Origin: Deltaproteobacteria bacterium
GTDB lineage: Bacteria > Desulfobacterota > Syntrophia > Syntrophales > Smithellaceae
DNA length: 33,742 bases
Direction of reading: 5' to 3'
Assembly: GCA_022703375.1 (NCBI GenBank)
Contig: JAKLDS010000024.1
Coordinates: 1-33,742, forward strand
A program made the position numbers and the translations under genes. The notes beneath the pieces were generated by a model. It did no database searches. It had not been told where the DNA came from and was given only the letters and a program-made list of their open reading frames with translations. Below are positions 8,024-16,165 of the stretch, in pieces (the first letter of the stretch is position 1; every line of letters starts with the position of its first letter).

Positions 8024-8785
8024 TTGTTAACGAATATAATCGGCGTTAAGTTTAAGAAAGAAGGAAGAATATATAATTTCAGCGCTTCCGATCTTATCCT
8101 CCATCAGGACGATGCAGTCATTGTTAATACCGATAACGGCCCGGCAATGGGCGTTATTGTTACCGACGTCAAAAGGTGTGCCGAGGCGGAGCTGCCCCAG
8201 AATCTGAAAAAAATCATCCGCAAGGTAACGCCTGATGATTTAAGGGTTAAGGCGGAAAACGATTTGCTGGAAGAAGAGGCGAAAAAGTTCTGCGCCGGAA
8301 AGATAAAAGAAAGAGGCCTGGCCATGAAACTGATTAGTGTGGACTGCCTTTTTGACAAAAGCAAAATCATCTTTTATTTTACCGCCGATGCCCGCGTGGA
8401 TTTTCGCGAGCTGGTGAAAGATCTGGTGCAAAAATTCAAGGCGCGCATTGAACTCAAGCAAATCGGCGCGCGGCATGAAGCCCGAATAGTCAAGGGCACC
8501 GCTGTTTGCGGCCGGATTGTCTGCTGCGCGGGGATTTTGCAGAATCTGGAACGCGTGACGGTCAAGATGGCCAAAGAACAGAATATGTCGCTCAATCCTG
8601 AAAAGATATCCGGGCTTTGCGGACGGCTGATGTGCTGCATGGCTTTTGAAGCCGACGGATACTGCGCCGCGAAAAAAGCCGCCAGGACGAAAACTGCCGG
8701 CAAGGCGAATAATGAAATCCCGGAAGCGGAAGATAAAAGCGCGCTGGATCTGGAAAAAATGGACAGCGATTTTGATTTTCAATAA
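8024..8785 (+). CDS. ricT: PSP1 domain protein (RicT/YaaT-like)
   Basis: 253 residues from a TTG start at 8024, with GAGGTG correctly spaced upstream; no ATG is available near the conserved N-terminus (NIIGVKFKKEGRIYNF). The PSP1 C-terminal domain occupies about residues 60-150. The Cys-rich segment RIVCCAGILQNLERVTVKMA...SGLCGRLMCCMAFE is the hallmark of RicT/YaaT. In Bacillus, RicT with RicA and RicF forms an Fe-S complex that promotes RNase Y processing and sporulation phosphorelay. Here its job is unknown, but its place between holB and metG is the conserved one. The last roughly 35 residues are charged and low complexity. Confidence 0.88.
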   Translation: MLTNIIGVKFKKEGRIYNFSASDLILHQDDAVIVNTDNGPAMGVIVTDVKRCAEAELPQNLKKIIRKVTPDDLRVKAENDLLEEEAKKFCAGKIKERGLAMKLISVDCLFDKSKIIFYFTADARVDFRELVKDLVQKFKARIELKQIGARHEARIVKGTAVCGRIVCCAGILQNLERVTVKMAKEQNMSLNPEKISGLCGRLMCCMAFEADGYCAAKKAARTKTAGKANNEIPEAEDKSALDLEKMDSDFDFQ

Positions 8786-8808
8786 CCTGAGCAAAGGACA
8801 ATGATAAA

Positions 8809-10698
8809 ATGACCAGACCTTTTTACATTACGACTCCCATATATTACGTCAACGCCTCCCCTCATATCGGGCATGCCTATACTACAATAGTCGCCGACGT
8901 GCTGGCACGGTATCACCGCATGGCGGGCGCCGAAACTTTCTTTGTCACGGGCACCGATGAACATGGCGATAAAATCGCCGAAGCCGCGCAGAAAGCCGGT
9001 ATTACTCCGCTGCAATACGCCGATGAAATAAGCGCGCAGTTTAAAAGCCTCTGGCCGCGGCTGGCTATAACCAATGATTATTTTATCCGCACGACGGAAG
9101 CCCGGCACGTAAAAACCGTCCGGCATATTCTGCAGAAGGTCTATGAGGCCGGCGATATTTATTTCGGCGAATACGAAGGTTATTACTGTGTCGGCTGCGA
9201 ACGTTTTTACATGGAAAAAGAACTGGTGGAAGGCCGGTGTCCCGATCATCAGACCAAACCCGAATACCGCAAGGAAAGCAATTATTTTTTCCGCATGAGC
9301 AAATATCAGGATTGGCTCATCAATCATATTCAAAATAATCCCGAATTTATCCGTCCCGAAAGATATAAAAACGAAGTGCTGGCTTTTTTGCGCGAACCGC
9401 TGGAGGATTTGTGCATCTCGCGCCCGAAAACCCGCCTCGAATGGGGCATCGAGCTGCCTTTTGACGACAAGTATGTGACTTATGTCTGGTTTGACGCCCT
9501 CATTAATTACGTCACAGCCATTGATTATCCCGACGGAGAGAAATTCCGGAAATTCTGGCCGGTGGCGGAGCATCTTATCGCCAAGGATATTTTAAAACCG
9601 CACGGCATTTACTGGCCGACGATGCTGAAAGCGGCGGGAATCGAACCCTATCAGCATTTGAATGTCCACGGCTACTGGAATTCCGATTCGAGTAAAATGT
9701 CCAAGAGCCTGGGCAACGTGGTGCGCCCGCTGGACTTGAAGGACAAATACGGCCTGGACGCCTTCCGCTATTTTCTTCTGCGGGATATGGTCTTCGGACT
9801 CGATTCCAATTTTTCCGAAGAGGCTTTTGTACAAAGGCTCAATTCCGATCTGGCCAATGACCTGGGAAACCTGGTCAGCCGTTCCATCACCATGGCCATC
9901 AAATACTGCGAAGGCCGGGTGCCTGCAATTAAAGAGGGTGAGCAGGATAATGTTTTGCAGCAGGCCGCGCAAAGGGCGGTTGCCGAAGTGGAGAGCGCTT
10001 TTGCCGAAATGTCGCTGCATAAAGCGTTAATCGCCATCTGGGAATTTATCAACATCACCAACAAATACATTGTGGAGAAAGAGCCCTGGACACTGGGCAA
10101 GGATGAGGCCAACAAAGAAAAACTGACGGCGATTATGTATAATCTGCTCGCGGCGCTGCGCACCACAGCTATTTTAATTTCGCCTTTTATGCCCGATACT
10201 GCGCAGAAGATACTGAGCCAGTCGGGCGCCGACCAGAGCCGACAATATAATCTGTCGGACGCCCTGAACTGGAGCGCCCTGCAGAAGGGCAACCCCCTCA
10301 CCCGCGGCGAATCGCTCTTCCCCCGCGTGGAAAAAGAACCGGCGCCGGCGGCGGCAAAAACCTTAACTGATTTGAAGCCAGAAATTGATTATGAAGAATT
10401 TGCCAAAGTTGATTTGCGGGTCGCCACTATTCTGGAAGCGGCAATGGTGCCCAAATCCAATAAACTGGTGCAGCTAAAAGTGGATATCGGCGAAGACAGG
10501 ACTATCGTCGCCGGCATAGGCAAGGATTATAAGCCGGCAGAGCTTATCGGCAAAAAAATTGTCGTTGTCGCCAATCTGAAACCGGCCAAACTCATGGGTG
10601 TGGAATCACGCGGTATGCTGCTGGCAACCGACGCCGCGGCGGGACTCAGCGTGCTTGGCTTTGACCGCGACGCCAAAACAGGAGCAAAAATCCGCTAG
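8809..10698 (+). CDS. metG: Methionyl-tRNA synthetase with C-terminal tRNA-binding domain
   Basis: 629 residues. It charges tRNA-Met in the cytoplasm. The class I signatures are HIGH (19-22) and KMSKS (about 296-300), with the CP1 zinc knuckle CVGCERFYMEKELVEGRCPDH, in which the fourth ligand position is His rather than Cys. An alpha-helical anticodon-binding domain follows to about residue 490. A linker of about 30 residues rich in Pro/Ala leads to an EMAP/Trbp111-like OB domain from about 525 (EIDYEEFAKVDLRVATIL) that improves tRNA binding and dimerises the enzyme. It is 23 bases after ricT, converges with the cytochrome gene on the other strand, and the two stop codons are only six bases apart. 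Confidence 0.97.
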   Translation: MTRPFYITTPIYYVNASPHIGHAYTTIVADVLARYHRMAGAETFFVTGTDEHGDKIAEAAQKAGITPLQYADEISAQFKSLWPRLAITNDYFIRTTEARHVKTVRHILQKVYEAGDIYFGEYEGYYCVGCERFYMEKELVEGRCPDHQTKPEYRKESNYFFRMSKYQDWLINHIQNNPEFIRPERYKNEVLAFLREPLEDLCISRPKTRLEWGIELPFDDKYVTYVWFDALINYVTAIDYPDGEKFRKFWPVAEHLIAKDILKPHGIYWPTMLKAAGIEPYQHLNVHGYWNSDSSKMSKSLGNVVRPLDLKDKYGLDAFRYFLLRDMVFGLDSNFSEEAFVQRLNSDLANDLGNLVSRSITMAIKYCEGRVPAIKEGEQDNVLQQAAQRAVAEVESAFAEMSLHKALIAIWEFINITNKYIVEKEPWTLGKDEANKEKLTAIMYNLLAALRTTAILISPFMPDTAQKILSQSGADQSRQYNLSDALNWSALQKGNPLTRGESLFPRVEKEPAPAAAKTLTDLKPEIDYEEFAKVDLRVATILEAAMVPKSNKLVQLKVDIGEDRTIVAGIGKDYKPAELIGKKIVVVANLKPAKLMGVESRGMLLATDAAAGLSVLGFDRDAKTGAKIR

Positions 10699-10704
10699 CC
10701 GCTG

Positions 10705-10962
10705 TTATTTATTCAAAGTATTGAGATATTGCAAAACGGCGTCTTTATCGGCAGCCTCGATTTTGGCGCCTTTTTTAATCATCCTGTCCAGCGTGACAGA
10801 CCATTCGGCGGGCGTTTTGCTCGCAGTAGTAACTTTTTTTATGCCGTGGCATTTGCTGCATTGAGCCTCCACCAGAGCTTTAGCCCTGGACTGGGCAAAC
10901 ACCGGCAATGATAATGCCAGCAGGAAAATACAGCTCAACAAAACCGCAAATAATCTTTTCAT
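10705..10962 (-). CDS. Small monohaem c-type cytochrome, periplasmic
   Basis: 85 residues from the ATG at 10962. A neighbouring ATG at 10965 lies only two bases from GGGAGG, whereas 10962 is spaced five. The frame is open further upstream inside the preceding gene, but those residues are not cytochrome-like. A clear Sec signal peptide (MKRLF then a hydrophobic core, VFAQS) directs it to the periplasm. One haem motif CSKCHG (C35, C38, H39) is present, and M61 in DRMIKKGAKI is the likely axial ligand. The short helix AADKDAVLQYLNTL is typical of class I cytochromes. It follows the DsbC-like gene by 16 bases, fitting a shared transcript in which the thiol oxidoreductase could service cytochrome cysteines; that link is inference. 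Confidence 0.88.
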   Translation of the reverse strand: MKRLFAVLLSCIFLLALSLPVFAQSRAKALVEAQCSKCHGIKKVTTASKTPAEWSVTLDRMIKKGAKIEAADKDAVLQYLNTLNK

Positions 10963-10978
10963 CATGGCCTCCCTATTT

Positions 10979-11665
10979 TTACAAAACCTTTTCAAAAACT
11001 TTAACGTCAAAGCCGACAATAACTTCCCCTTTAATATAGAAAACGGGCGTTGACCTGATACCCAGATTTCCCGTAATCTTGCGATGTTCCATAACAGTTT
11101 CATCCGCTTTTTTGTCATTGCATATTTTCAATTTCGCCGGGTCGTTAAATTTGCCCTGCATAACCTCGTCAAACATCGCGGCCGGATTATCAGCGCATAA
11201 GATATGCCTTATTTTATTCTCCGATTCCAGCGACAAAGGATAGAAGAAAATATATAATGTTACATCATCGCGTTTCGCGAGATAATTGTAGGAAAGTTTG
11301 CAATAGTGACAATTCGGATCAATAAATTCGACGATGACGGTTTTCCCGGAGCCCTTTTTGACTGCCTTCTCCAGAGGAAGATTGGCCATTTTGACAGCCA
11401 TTTTTTTAAAATAGCTTTCCCGAGTCAGGCTTTTGTTATCTTTGGTGACAATATTGCCGAGAATCAGAAGGTCTGCTTCCGGCGCGTAATAAAAAAGCTC
11501 GTTGCCCGTATAGACTTCATAAATTCCCTTGATGGGTGTTTCGCTGAAGCTTTCCACATTTTTCTTGGGGAAAGATTTCTTGAACATTTCTTCCGGCGAA
11601 GCGCCGAAAGCCGCAACAGATGAAAAGACCGCCAGCAATACCGGTATTGTTATTATTTTTTTCAT
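10979..11665 (-). CDS. DsbC-like periplasmic thiol:disulfide interchange protein
   Basis: 228 residues from the ATG at 11665 (MKKIITIPVLLAVF...FGAS), a Sec signal peptide. The frame is open upstream to 12055, but that stretch runs inside the MFS gene and is not coding. The N-terminal part (about 25-95) resembles the DsbC/DsbG dimerisation domain (GIYEVYTGNELFYYAPEADLLILGNI). The thioredoxin domain carries VEFIDPNCHYCKL with active-site C119-H-Y-C122, and the cis-Pro loop is GIRSTPVFY. Two more cysteines (ILCADNP and KICNDKK) could form a structural disulfide. DsbC proteins isomerise disulfides in the periplasm. The partner gene is the haem c protein 16 bases downstream. Confidence 0.88.
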   Translation of the reverse strand: MKKIITIPVLLAVFSSVAAFGASPEEMFKKSFPKKNVESFSETPIKGIYEVYTGNELFYYAPEADLLILGNIVTKDNKSLTRESYFKKMAVKMANLPLEKAVKKGSGKTVIVEFIDPNCHYCKLSYNYLAKRDDVTLYIFFYPLSLESENKIRHILCADNPAAMFDEVMQGKFNDPAKLKICNDKKADETVMEHRKITGNLGIRSTPVFYIKGEVIVGFDVKVFEKVL

Positions 11666-11814
11666 AAAATTGCCATTCCGGAGAATGGGTTTACTATAGA
11701 AGCTATCTCCGATGATGTCAAGAACCGTCTTTTTGAGTGCCTTTTTGAGTAATTGACTTTGGGAAAGCAAATGGAAATCGCACCCACCCCCGCATATAAA
11801 ACGAGGATGCTTTT

Positions 11815-12987
11815 TTATTTCCGAATCCGACTCGGTTGATATAAAAAGTAAAACAGAAAAATAGACAGGAATGAAACTGACCCGAAAATCAAAAAAGCCG
11901 GTGTGTAGCTGCCGGTGGTGTCGAATATTTTTCCGGCCACCGGCGGTGCCATGAAGCCGGCGATCCCGTTGCTGAGTAAAAGAGTAGAATAAATTGTTCC
12001 CATCCTTTCCGGTCCATAAGTACGGGCAATTTCGGCCGCATATAATACCCAGCACGAAGCGTAATTAAAACCCAGAATGACAGTAAAAAGCTGGAAAGCC
12101 AGAGCATTCCGAACAGCGAACGGTGTGGCGAGACAGACGACGGCCGTACTAACCAGAGAAAAAAGAATTACTTTCTTCCCCTCCATCAATCCACCGGTCA
12201 TGCCCCAAATCAGCCTACTTAAAGCATTGGATAGCGCCAGGACAGCCACCGCCGCTCCGGCGACAGCAGCACTCATATTTAAAGAAAGTCCAAAAGGTTT
12301 AATATTGCCGATGACCATCAGGCCGATGCACAGGCCGGGGAATATTCCACAGAGCAGTCCCCAGAAATTACGGTCTTTGAACAGAGTTAATGTTTTAATA
12401 TGAGGTTGATCATCCGTCGCTACTGCTTGTGACAGAGGATTTTGTAAAAATGATGAACATATTACAACAATTATCAGGAAGCAAAAACCCATGTATTTGT
12501 AAATATTCAGGACATCAACTTGTTGCGCCAACAGGTATTCGCCAAGTCGGGAGATAATAATGGCGCTACCGGCGAATGCAGATACAACAATCCCGGTGAC
12601 CAGGCTTTTACGGTCAGGGAACCATTTTACAGCACAAACAAGCGGGCAAAGATAACACAATCCTCCGCCAATTCCACTTAGAACACCGATAAATATCTCA
12701 AGCGCCAGAAATGTTCCACTGGAATATCCCGCCAGAATATATCCTGCGCTGAAGATGATTCCCCCCAGCAATGCGGGAAGACGCGGCCCGATTCGGTCCT
12801 GCAGACGCCCGCCCATAAACATAAACAAGGTGAACATCAAACAGGTAGTGCCAAAAATTGTTTGCGTCTGAGCTATGGAAAAACCATATTTTAACTTTAA
12901 ACTGGGGACAAAAGTGCTCCACGCGTAGGTAGTACCCAAAACAAGCATAATCAGAAAAGATGCGACTAGAATTAAATATTTTTTCAT
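11815..12987 (-). CDS. MFS transporter, OFA (oxalate/formate antiporter-like) group
   Basis: 390 residues from the ATG at 12987 (MKKYLILVASFLIMLVLGTTYAWSTF), with GGGGTG upstream. Upstream in-frame ATGs give a polar extension that does not look like membrane protein. Twelve hydrophobic segments are expected. The MFS loop 2-3 motif is seen as GGRLQDRIGPRLPALLGG, and GGGLCYLCPLVCAVKWFPDRK is characteristic of the OFA family. Members exchange small carboxylates or take up monocarboxylates, but substrate cannot be read from the sequence. It is separated by about 150 bases from the dsbC-like gene, and its upstream neighbour on this strand is tRNA-Sec. Confidence 0.85.
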   Translation of the reverse strand: MKKYLILVASFLIMLVLGTTYAWSTFVPSLKLKYGFSIAQTQTIFGTTCLMFTLFMFMGGRLQDRIGPRLPALLGGIIFSAGYILAGYSSGTFLALEIFIGVLSGIGGGLCYLCPLVCAVKWFPDRKSLVTGIVVSAFAGSAIIISRLGEYLLAQQVDVLNIYKYMGFCFLIIVVICSSFLQNPLSQAVATDDQPHIKTLTLFKDRNFWGLLCGIFPGLCIGLMVIGNIKPFGLSLNMSAAVAGAAVAVLALSNALSRLIWGMTGGLMEGKKVILFSLVSTAVVCLATPFAVRNALAFQLFTVILGFNYASCWVLYAAEIARTYGPERMGTIYSTLLLSNGIAGFMAPPVAGKIFDTTGSYTPAFLIFGSVSFLSIFLFYFLYQPSRIRK

Positions 12988-13291
12988 AAAACACCCCGAA
13001 CAATATCTATGGCAATTCTCCATTTCTAACATTAACAGGAAATTGCCTCACGAGCGACGAACCATAGGGGATTTTATTTTTTATGTCAAGGATATCTCCC
13101 CACTAACCCCAAAATGGCTGTTCCGTTGTTTTGTGATAGTGGAAAGGATTGTCGAAAATTTACACAAACGAGTTGACAATACTGCAACAGGAGGAAAGAG
13201 AGGTAAATATCAGTCCTCTGGCATCGCTAATAATTTCGTAAGCAAGGATAAAGAATTTTCTTCGCTAAAAAATCGAATTTTGTTGATAAAT
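12988..13291. other. Intergenic stretch between MFS gene and tRNA-Sec
   Basis: About 300 bases with no convincing gene. A 103-codon + strand frame here runs straight into the tRNA and is rejected. The sequence at 13044-13062 (TGCCTCACGAGCGACGAAC) closely resembles a segment at 18774-18792. The region must contain the MFS promoter and the 3' processing region of the tRNA on the minus strand, but I see no strong hairpin or promoter. Confidence 0.5.
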
Positions 13292-13389
13292 TGGCGGAAG
13301 TGCATGGGAATCGAACCCACCCGGGAGGGTACTAGCCCCCCACACCGGATTTGAAGTCCGGGAGGCCCACCAGTGACCTTGGCACTTCC
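13292..13389 (-). tRNA. selC: tRNA-Sec, anticodon TCA
   Basis: Read on the minus strand, the acceptor stem is eight pairs (GGAAGTGC with GCACTTCC), with discriminator G and an encoded CCA. The anticodon arm is CCGGA-CTTCAAA-TCCGG with TCA as anticodon, reading UGA. A long variable arm (about 20 bases, GGGG/CCCT-rich) and a T loop GTTCGATT follow. The long acceptor stem, total length of about 98 with CCA, and UCA anticodon identify selenocysteine tRNA. It is aminoacylated with serine by SerRS and converted to Sec-tRNA by SelA, then delivered by SelB at UGA codons with a SECIS. No selA, selB or selD and no obvious selenoprotein lie in this window, so those must be elsewhere. Confidence 0.95.
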
Positions 13390-13425
13390 TTATGGAAAAA
13401 ACAAATTACCGGATATTAACAAATG

Positions 13426-13626
13426 TTAATTTTTAATATCCTCTTCTTTCATAAACATATTGCAGTAGCCGAGCGGATTCCAAATCTCCTGCCTGTCCAG
13501 CTCGCAAAAATACCGGCTGATATTGTTGTTTTTGCTCTGGCAGCAGTAACAACATTTTACATCCTTGATGACATAGTTATTATACTGTCTGAATAATTTC
13601 GGGTCTTTGGGCTTAGTCTCTTTCAT
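13426..13626 (-). CDS. Small Cys-rich protein, hypothetical
   Basis: 66 residues, ending 36 bases upstream of the tRNA-Sec 5' end on the same strand. It has six cysteines, arranged as CCYCC near residues 25-29, one in YFCEL and one in YGCYM-like context (PLGYCNMF). The sequence YFCELDRQEIWNPLGYCNMF looks like a folded zinc-binding mini-domain rather than random translation. The ribosome site is weak. I do not recognise a named family. It could be a metal-binding protein or a chance frame; the Cys clustering and the aromatic residues favour a real gene. Confidence 0.5.
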   Translation of the reverse strand: MKETKPKDPKLFRQYNNYVIKDVKCCYCCQSKNNNISRYFCELDRQEIWNPLGYCNMFMKEEDIKN

Positions 13627-13736
13627 AACAATTTCTGGATTAATTATTTCCTTTCTTAACGGCAGTCTGCTGCTCCGTAATTATTTGCGATTAATCTCGC
13701 ATATTTTATCCAATCAGTCAATTGCGGTTGTAAAAT

Positions 13737-14432
13737 TCAGCTCACATTTTCCAGGTAGCAGAGAATCTGCTGCATATGATTTTGCATTATTGCGAAATCA
13801 GCAAGGCGGGAAATAATTTCTTCCGCCGATTGGACATACTGCTCCTTAGTCAGCAAACTCTTACCCTCCTGCACCCAGCGGACGACATCTTCTTTTTTAA
13901 CATCCAGGTGAAATTGCAGTCCGATAACTTTATCCCGGTAAAGGAAAGCCTGATTGCGGCAGGCCTCGCTCTGGGCCAGCCTGATGGCGCCCGCGGGAAA
14001 GGTGAAAGTATCGGCGTGCCAGTGAAAAGCCATGAATTCGACAGGCAATTCCGCAAACACTTTGGATTCCATGCCTTCATCGGTGAGCTTTAACGGGAAC
14101 CAGCCGATTTCCCTGTGAATGTCGGGATAGACATCGGAACCGAGTACCGAAGCGATTAGCTGCGCTCCCAGACAGATTCCCAGAACTTTTTTACCCGCCT
14201 CAATTGCCTCGCGGATAAACTTCTTTTCGGCAGCCAGCCACGGGTAAATATTTTCTTCGTAAGCGCCCATCGGCCCGCCCATGACAATCAGCAAATCAAC
14301 ATCGGCAATCTGCGGCAGCTGATCATTTTGAAAAAATCCGGTGAAGGTAAGCGGATGCCGGCGGGCGGCAATCCAATCCGCAATATTGCCGAGGCCTTCA
14401 TAGGGGACATGCTGGAAACAGTGTATTCTCAT
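13737..14432 (-). CDS. Class I glutamine amidotransferase (GMP synthase-like domain), stand-alone
   Basis: 231 residues. The nucleophile elbow is GICLGAQL with C87, the oxyanion region is MGGPMGAYEE, and the catalytic His is H175 in GLQFHLDV. The third triad position is usually Glu in FHxE; here it is Asp (D177), a mild deviation. Stand-alone members of this family hydrolyse Gln or act on gamma-glutamyl compounds, but most are uncharacterised and no synthetase partner gene is adjacent. It lies 40 bases downstream of the HEPN gene on the same strand, which may be readthrough rather than functional linkage. Confidence 0.88.
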   Translation of the reverse strand: MRIHCFQHVPYEGLGNIADWIAARRHPLTFTGFFQNDQLPQIADVDLLIVMGGPMGAYEENIYPWLAAEKKFIREAIEAGKKVLGICLGAQLIASVLGSDVYPDIHREIGWFPLKLTDEGMESKVFAELPVEFMAFHWHADTFTFPAGAIRLAQSEACRNQAFLYRDKVIGLQFHLDVKKEDVVRWVQEGKSLLTKEQYVQSAEEIISRLADFAIMQNHMQQILCYLENVS

Positions 14433-14472
14433 AACTCATAATACCTTATTGATTTGTAAACGCATTGGCGCA

Positions 14473-14925
14473 TCATGGTTTTTCCAGAAGATTTGCATGA
14501 TTATTTTGCAGCCAGGCATTTACATCGTCACTCAACTGCTTTGCCAATAAATACATTTCAGCAGCTTCCTGATCGGACACCATACCCGCCCTTTCATAGC
14601 CCCCGATATTTCTTTTCGTCCGGAATTTGTCGAATTTATTAATAAGAAGCGGCGGCGCGTCTATTGTATATTTAAGTGATTGGATAATGCGAAAATGATG
14701 GGAATCCCGCGCTGCCCGATACCCTGACGCAGCCAGTGCAGCTGTCGCCGCCTGCAAAGCGGCGTTATAAGAAATATTCAAGCGCCAGTCAGCGCTAAGG
14801 CCCTGGGCCTGACAATCGCAAAGATCGCGGTTGACCAAAACCAGCAGATCGGTAATTTCCTGCGGGCTTGTTTCGTGCGGAGCCAACCAGCCGTTATGCA
14901 ACCAGTTTTGCAAGGTCATTTTCAT
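14473..14925 (-). CDS. HEPN-domain protein, likely toxin of an MNT/HEPN module
   Basis: 150 residues, mostly helical. The N-terminal half has a hydrophobic helix with YNAALQAATAALAASGYRA, followed by HHFRIIQSL, and the C-terminal helix carries RTKRNIGGYERAG. An RN...Y motif of this kind is typical of HEPN proteins related to the SAV_6107-like group. HEPN partners of minimal nucleotidyltransferases are usually RNases, and in studied cases the MNT partner adenylylates the toxin on a Tyr. The start overlaps the upstream MNT gene by 32 bases, a strong sign of coupling; ATGs at codons 1 and 3 are both possible. Toxicity here is inferred from family and context. Confidence 0.8.
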   Translation of the reverse strand: MKMTLQNWLHNGWLAPHETSPQEITDLLVLVNRDLCDCQAQGLSADWRLNISYNAALQAATAALAASGYRAARDSHHFRIIQSLKYTIDAPPLLINKFDKFRTKRNIGGYERAGMVSDQEAAEMYLLAKQLSDDVNAWLQNNHANLLEKP

Positions 14926-15505
14926 TGCCTATCAGGAATAATTTCTTTTCTTTATAAACCGTCTTAATAAAATGATGCCCCTTTGCCAATTTGTTTTTAA
15001 ACTCCATAACTGGATAAACGGAAGCGTTAATTTCTCTGTTCAGCATTTGCTGGACGGGAGTAATTTCCTTAATCACCTCATCAAACGTAACATCACCTAT
15101 GACCAGAACATCTACATCGCTTTTTTTGTTTTCCTCGCCGCGGGCTATGGAACCGAAGATAAAAGCGACGCGAATATTTTCTGCCAGCGGCGCCAAGGCA
15201 ATTTTCAGGACATCTCCCATACCGGATGTTTTTATGACAATGCTTTTTAATTCGGAAAAAACCGGACACTGCGAGTTAGCCTGATAATAATTCTGCCTGC
15301 CTGTGCTCACGCGCCTTATGATGCCTGCTTTGGTGAGAGCCTTAACTTCCCTTTGCACTGCTCCCATGCCGCCGCTGACTATGCGGGTTAATTGCCTTAG
15401 ATAAAAAGTTTCATCGGAGTGTCCGTAGAAAACAGCAAGAATATTATGACGAGTCTTGCCGAAAAGAATATTGGAAAGGCAATCATTTATCGGTTCTGAA
15501 TTCAT
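14894..15505 (-). CDS. Winged-helix + minimal nucleotidyltransferase (MNT) antitoxin
   Basis: 203 residues. Residues about 10-85 are a winged-helix DNA-binding domain (TFYLRQLTRIVSGGMGAVQREVKALTKAGIIRR). Residues about 105-200 form a pol-beta-type nucleotidyltransferase with the signature FGSIARGEENKKSDVDVLVIGD (GS...RG....SDxD). Fusion of a DNA-reading domain to the MNT suggests that this antitoxin both inactivates its HEPN partner and represses its own promoter. The ribosome site AGGA precedes the ATG at 15505. A nested palindrome lies 12-53 bases upstream and overlaps the putative promoter. The first gene of a two-gene operon. Confidence 0.88.
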   Translation of the reverse strand: MNSEPINDCLSNILFGKTRHNILAVFYGHSDETFYLRQLTRIVSGGMGAVQREVKALTKAGIIRRVSTGRQNYYQANSQCPVFSELKSIVIKTSGMGDVLKIALAPLAENIRVAFIFGSIARGEENKKSDVDVLVIGDVTFDEVIKEITPVQQMLNREINASVYPVMEFKNKLAKGHHFIKTVYKEKKLFLIGNENDLAKLVA

Positions 15506-15516
15506 GATTAATCCTC

Positions 15517-15564
15517 ATGCACCTATTTTGGGTACAATTGTACCCTTTTTGGGTGCATTTGCAA
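15517..15564 (-). promoter_or_regulatory. Promoter with nested palindromic operator for the MNT/HEPN pair
   Basis: A perfect 16-bp palindrome GGGTACAATTGTACCC lies at 15530-15545. It is enclosed symmetrically (six bases on each side) by ATGCACC at 15517-15523 and GGTGCAT at 15552-15558. On the minus strand a -10 like TACAAT (15537-15542) sits 16 bases from TTGCAA (15559-15564), so the palindrome covers the promoter core. That is a classic arrangement for autorepression by the winged-helix domain of the first gene. Confidence 0.7.
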
Positions 15565-16021
15565 GAATAATTTTAAAACAACATCAAGTTTGCTTATCTT
15601 TTTATGTCAAAGCGTCTGGAGGATTTCTTTATATTGGACAAATTATCCATAAATTAACCATTGGGCTTTTTGTCCTTATTACCACGAATTACCCCGCGAT
15701 GGAAGTTCATTTCTATTTGATATTTAGGTGTTTTTTACTATTTACATTATTTGGGAAATGCTTTAATCTTACGCAAATTTTCGGAAAAAGCCCATTGGGT
15801 ATATTAATTGTTGGAAGGTAAAAATTGATGCGTCATTGTCAGACGAAAGCTATTTGGCGACACATATAATAAGGATGGGGTAAAAAAACGCGAAAAATTT
15901 TTTGCCCAAATTTTTCAAACTTCTATTATTATTAATAAATCCCATCTATTCAAGTAATCCCGTCCGGGAACATTTCTAATCTTCCTAACAAGTCCCGTTT
16001 GTCGCTTATTACCTTACTCCT
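15565..16021. other. AT-rich non-coding stretch between TA module and cassette region
   Basis: About 450 bases of low-GC sequence. A 121-codon + strand frame (15456-15821) is hydrophobic but begins inside the MNT gene and has no ribosome site, so I do not call it. An inverted repeat is present: CCATTGGGCTTTTT at 15658-15671 and AAAAAGCCCATTGG at 15785-15798, 13 of 14 complementary. It could be a small non-autonomous element or chance. CCTAACAAG at 15984-15992 resembles the start of an attC site but has no matching 3' box. Confidence 0.45.
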
Positions 16022-16165
16022 TACAGTCATCTAATTCCTGCACCCGTTTTATCTGTATGCGCTGAAATCGCGGCACGCCGTGAGACTCACGCTACGCTGG
16101 ATAGCCTGTTCATATACGCAGGCGCACCCGGTGAACCACCTCCGGGTAGCAAACCTGCTAAGTCA

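Noticed and set aside
13173-13200. TTGACA followed by AGGAGG as a + strand promoter/ribosome site
   Set aside because: No -10 element at a suitable distance and no gene follows on the + strand.
13043-13354. 103-codon + strand frame
   Set aside because: It runs antisense through the tRNA-Sec gene and shows no protein-like pattern.
15456-15821. 121-codon + strand frame
   Set aside because: It begins inside the MNT gene on the other strand, has no ribosome site, and its hydrophobic composition follows from AT-rich DNA.
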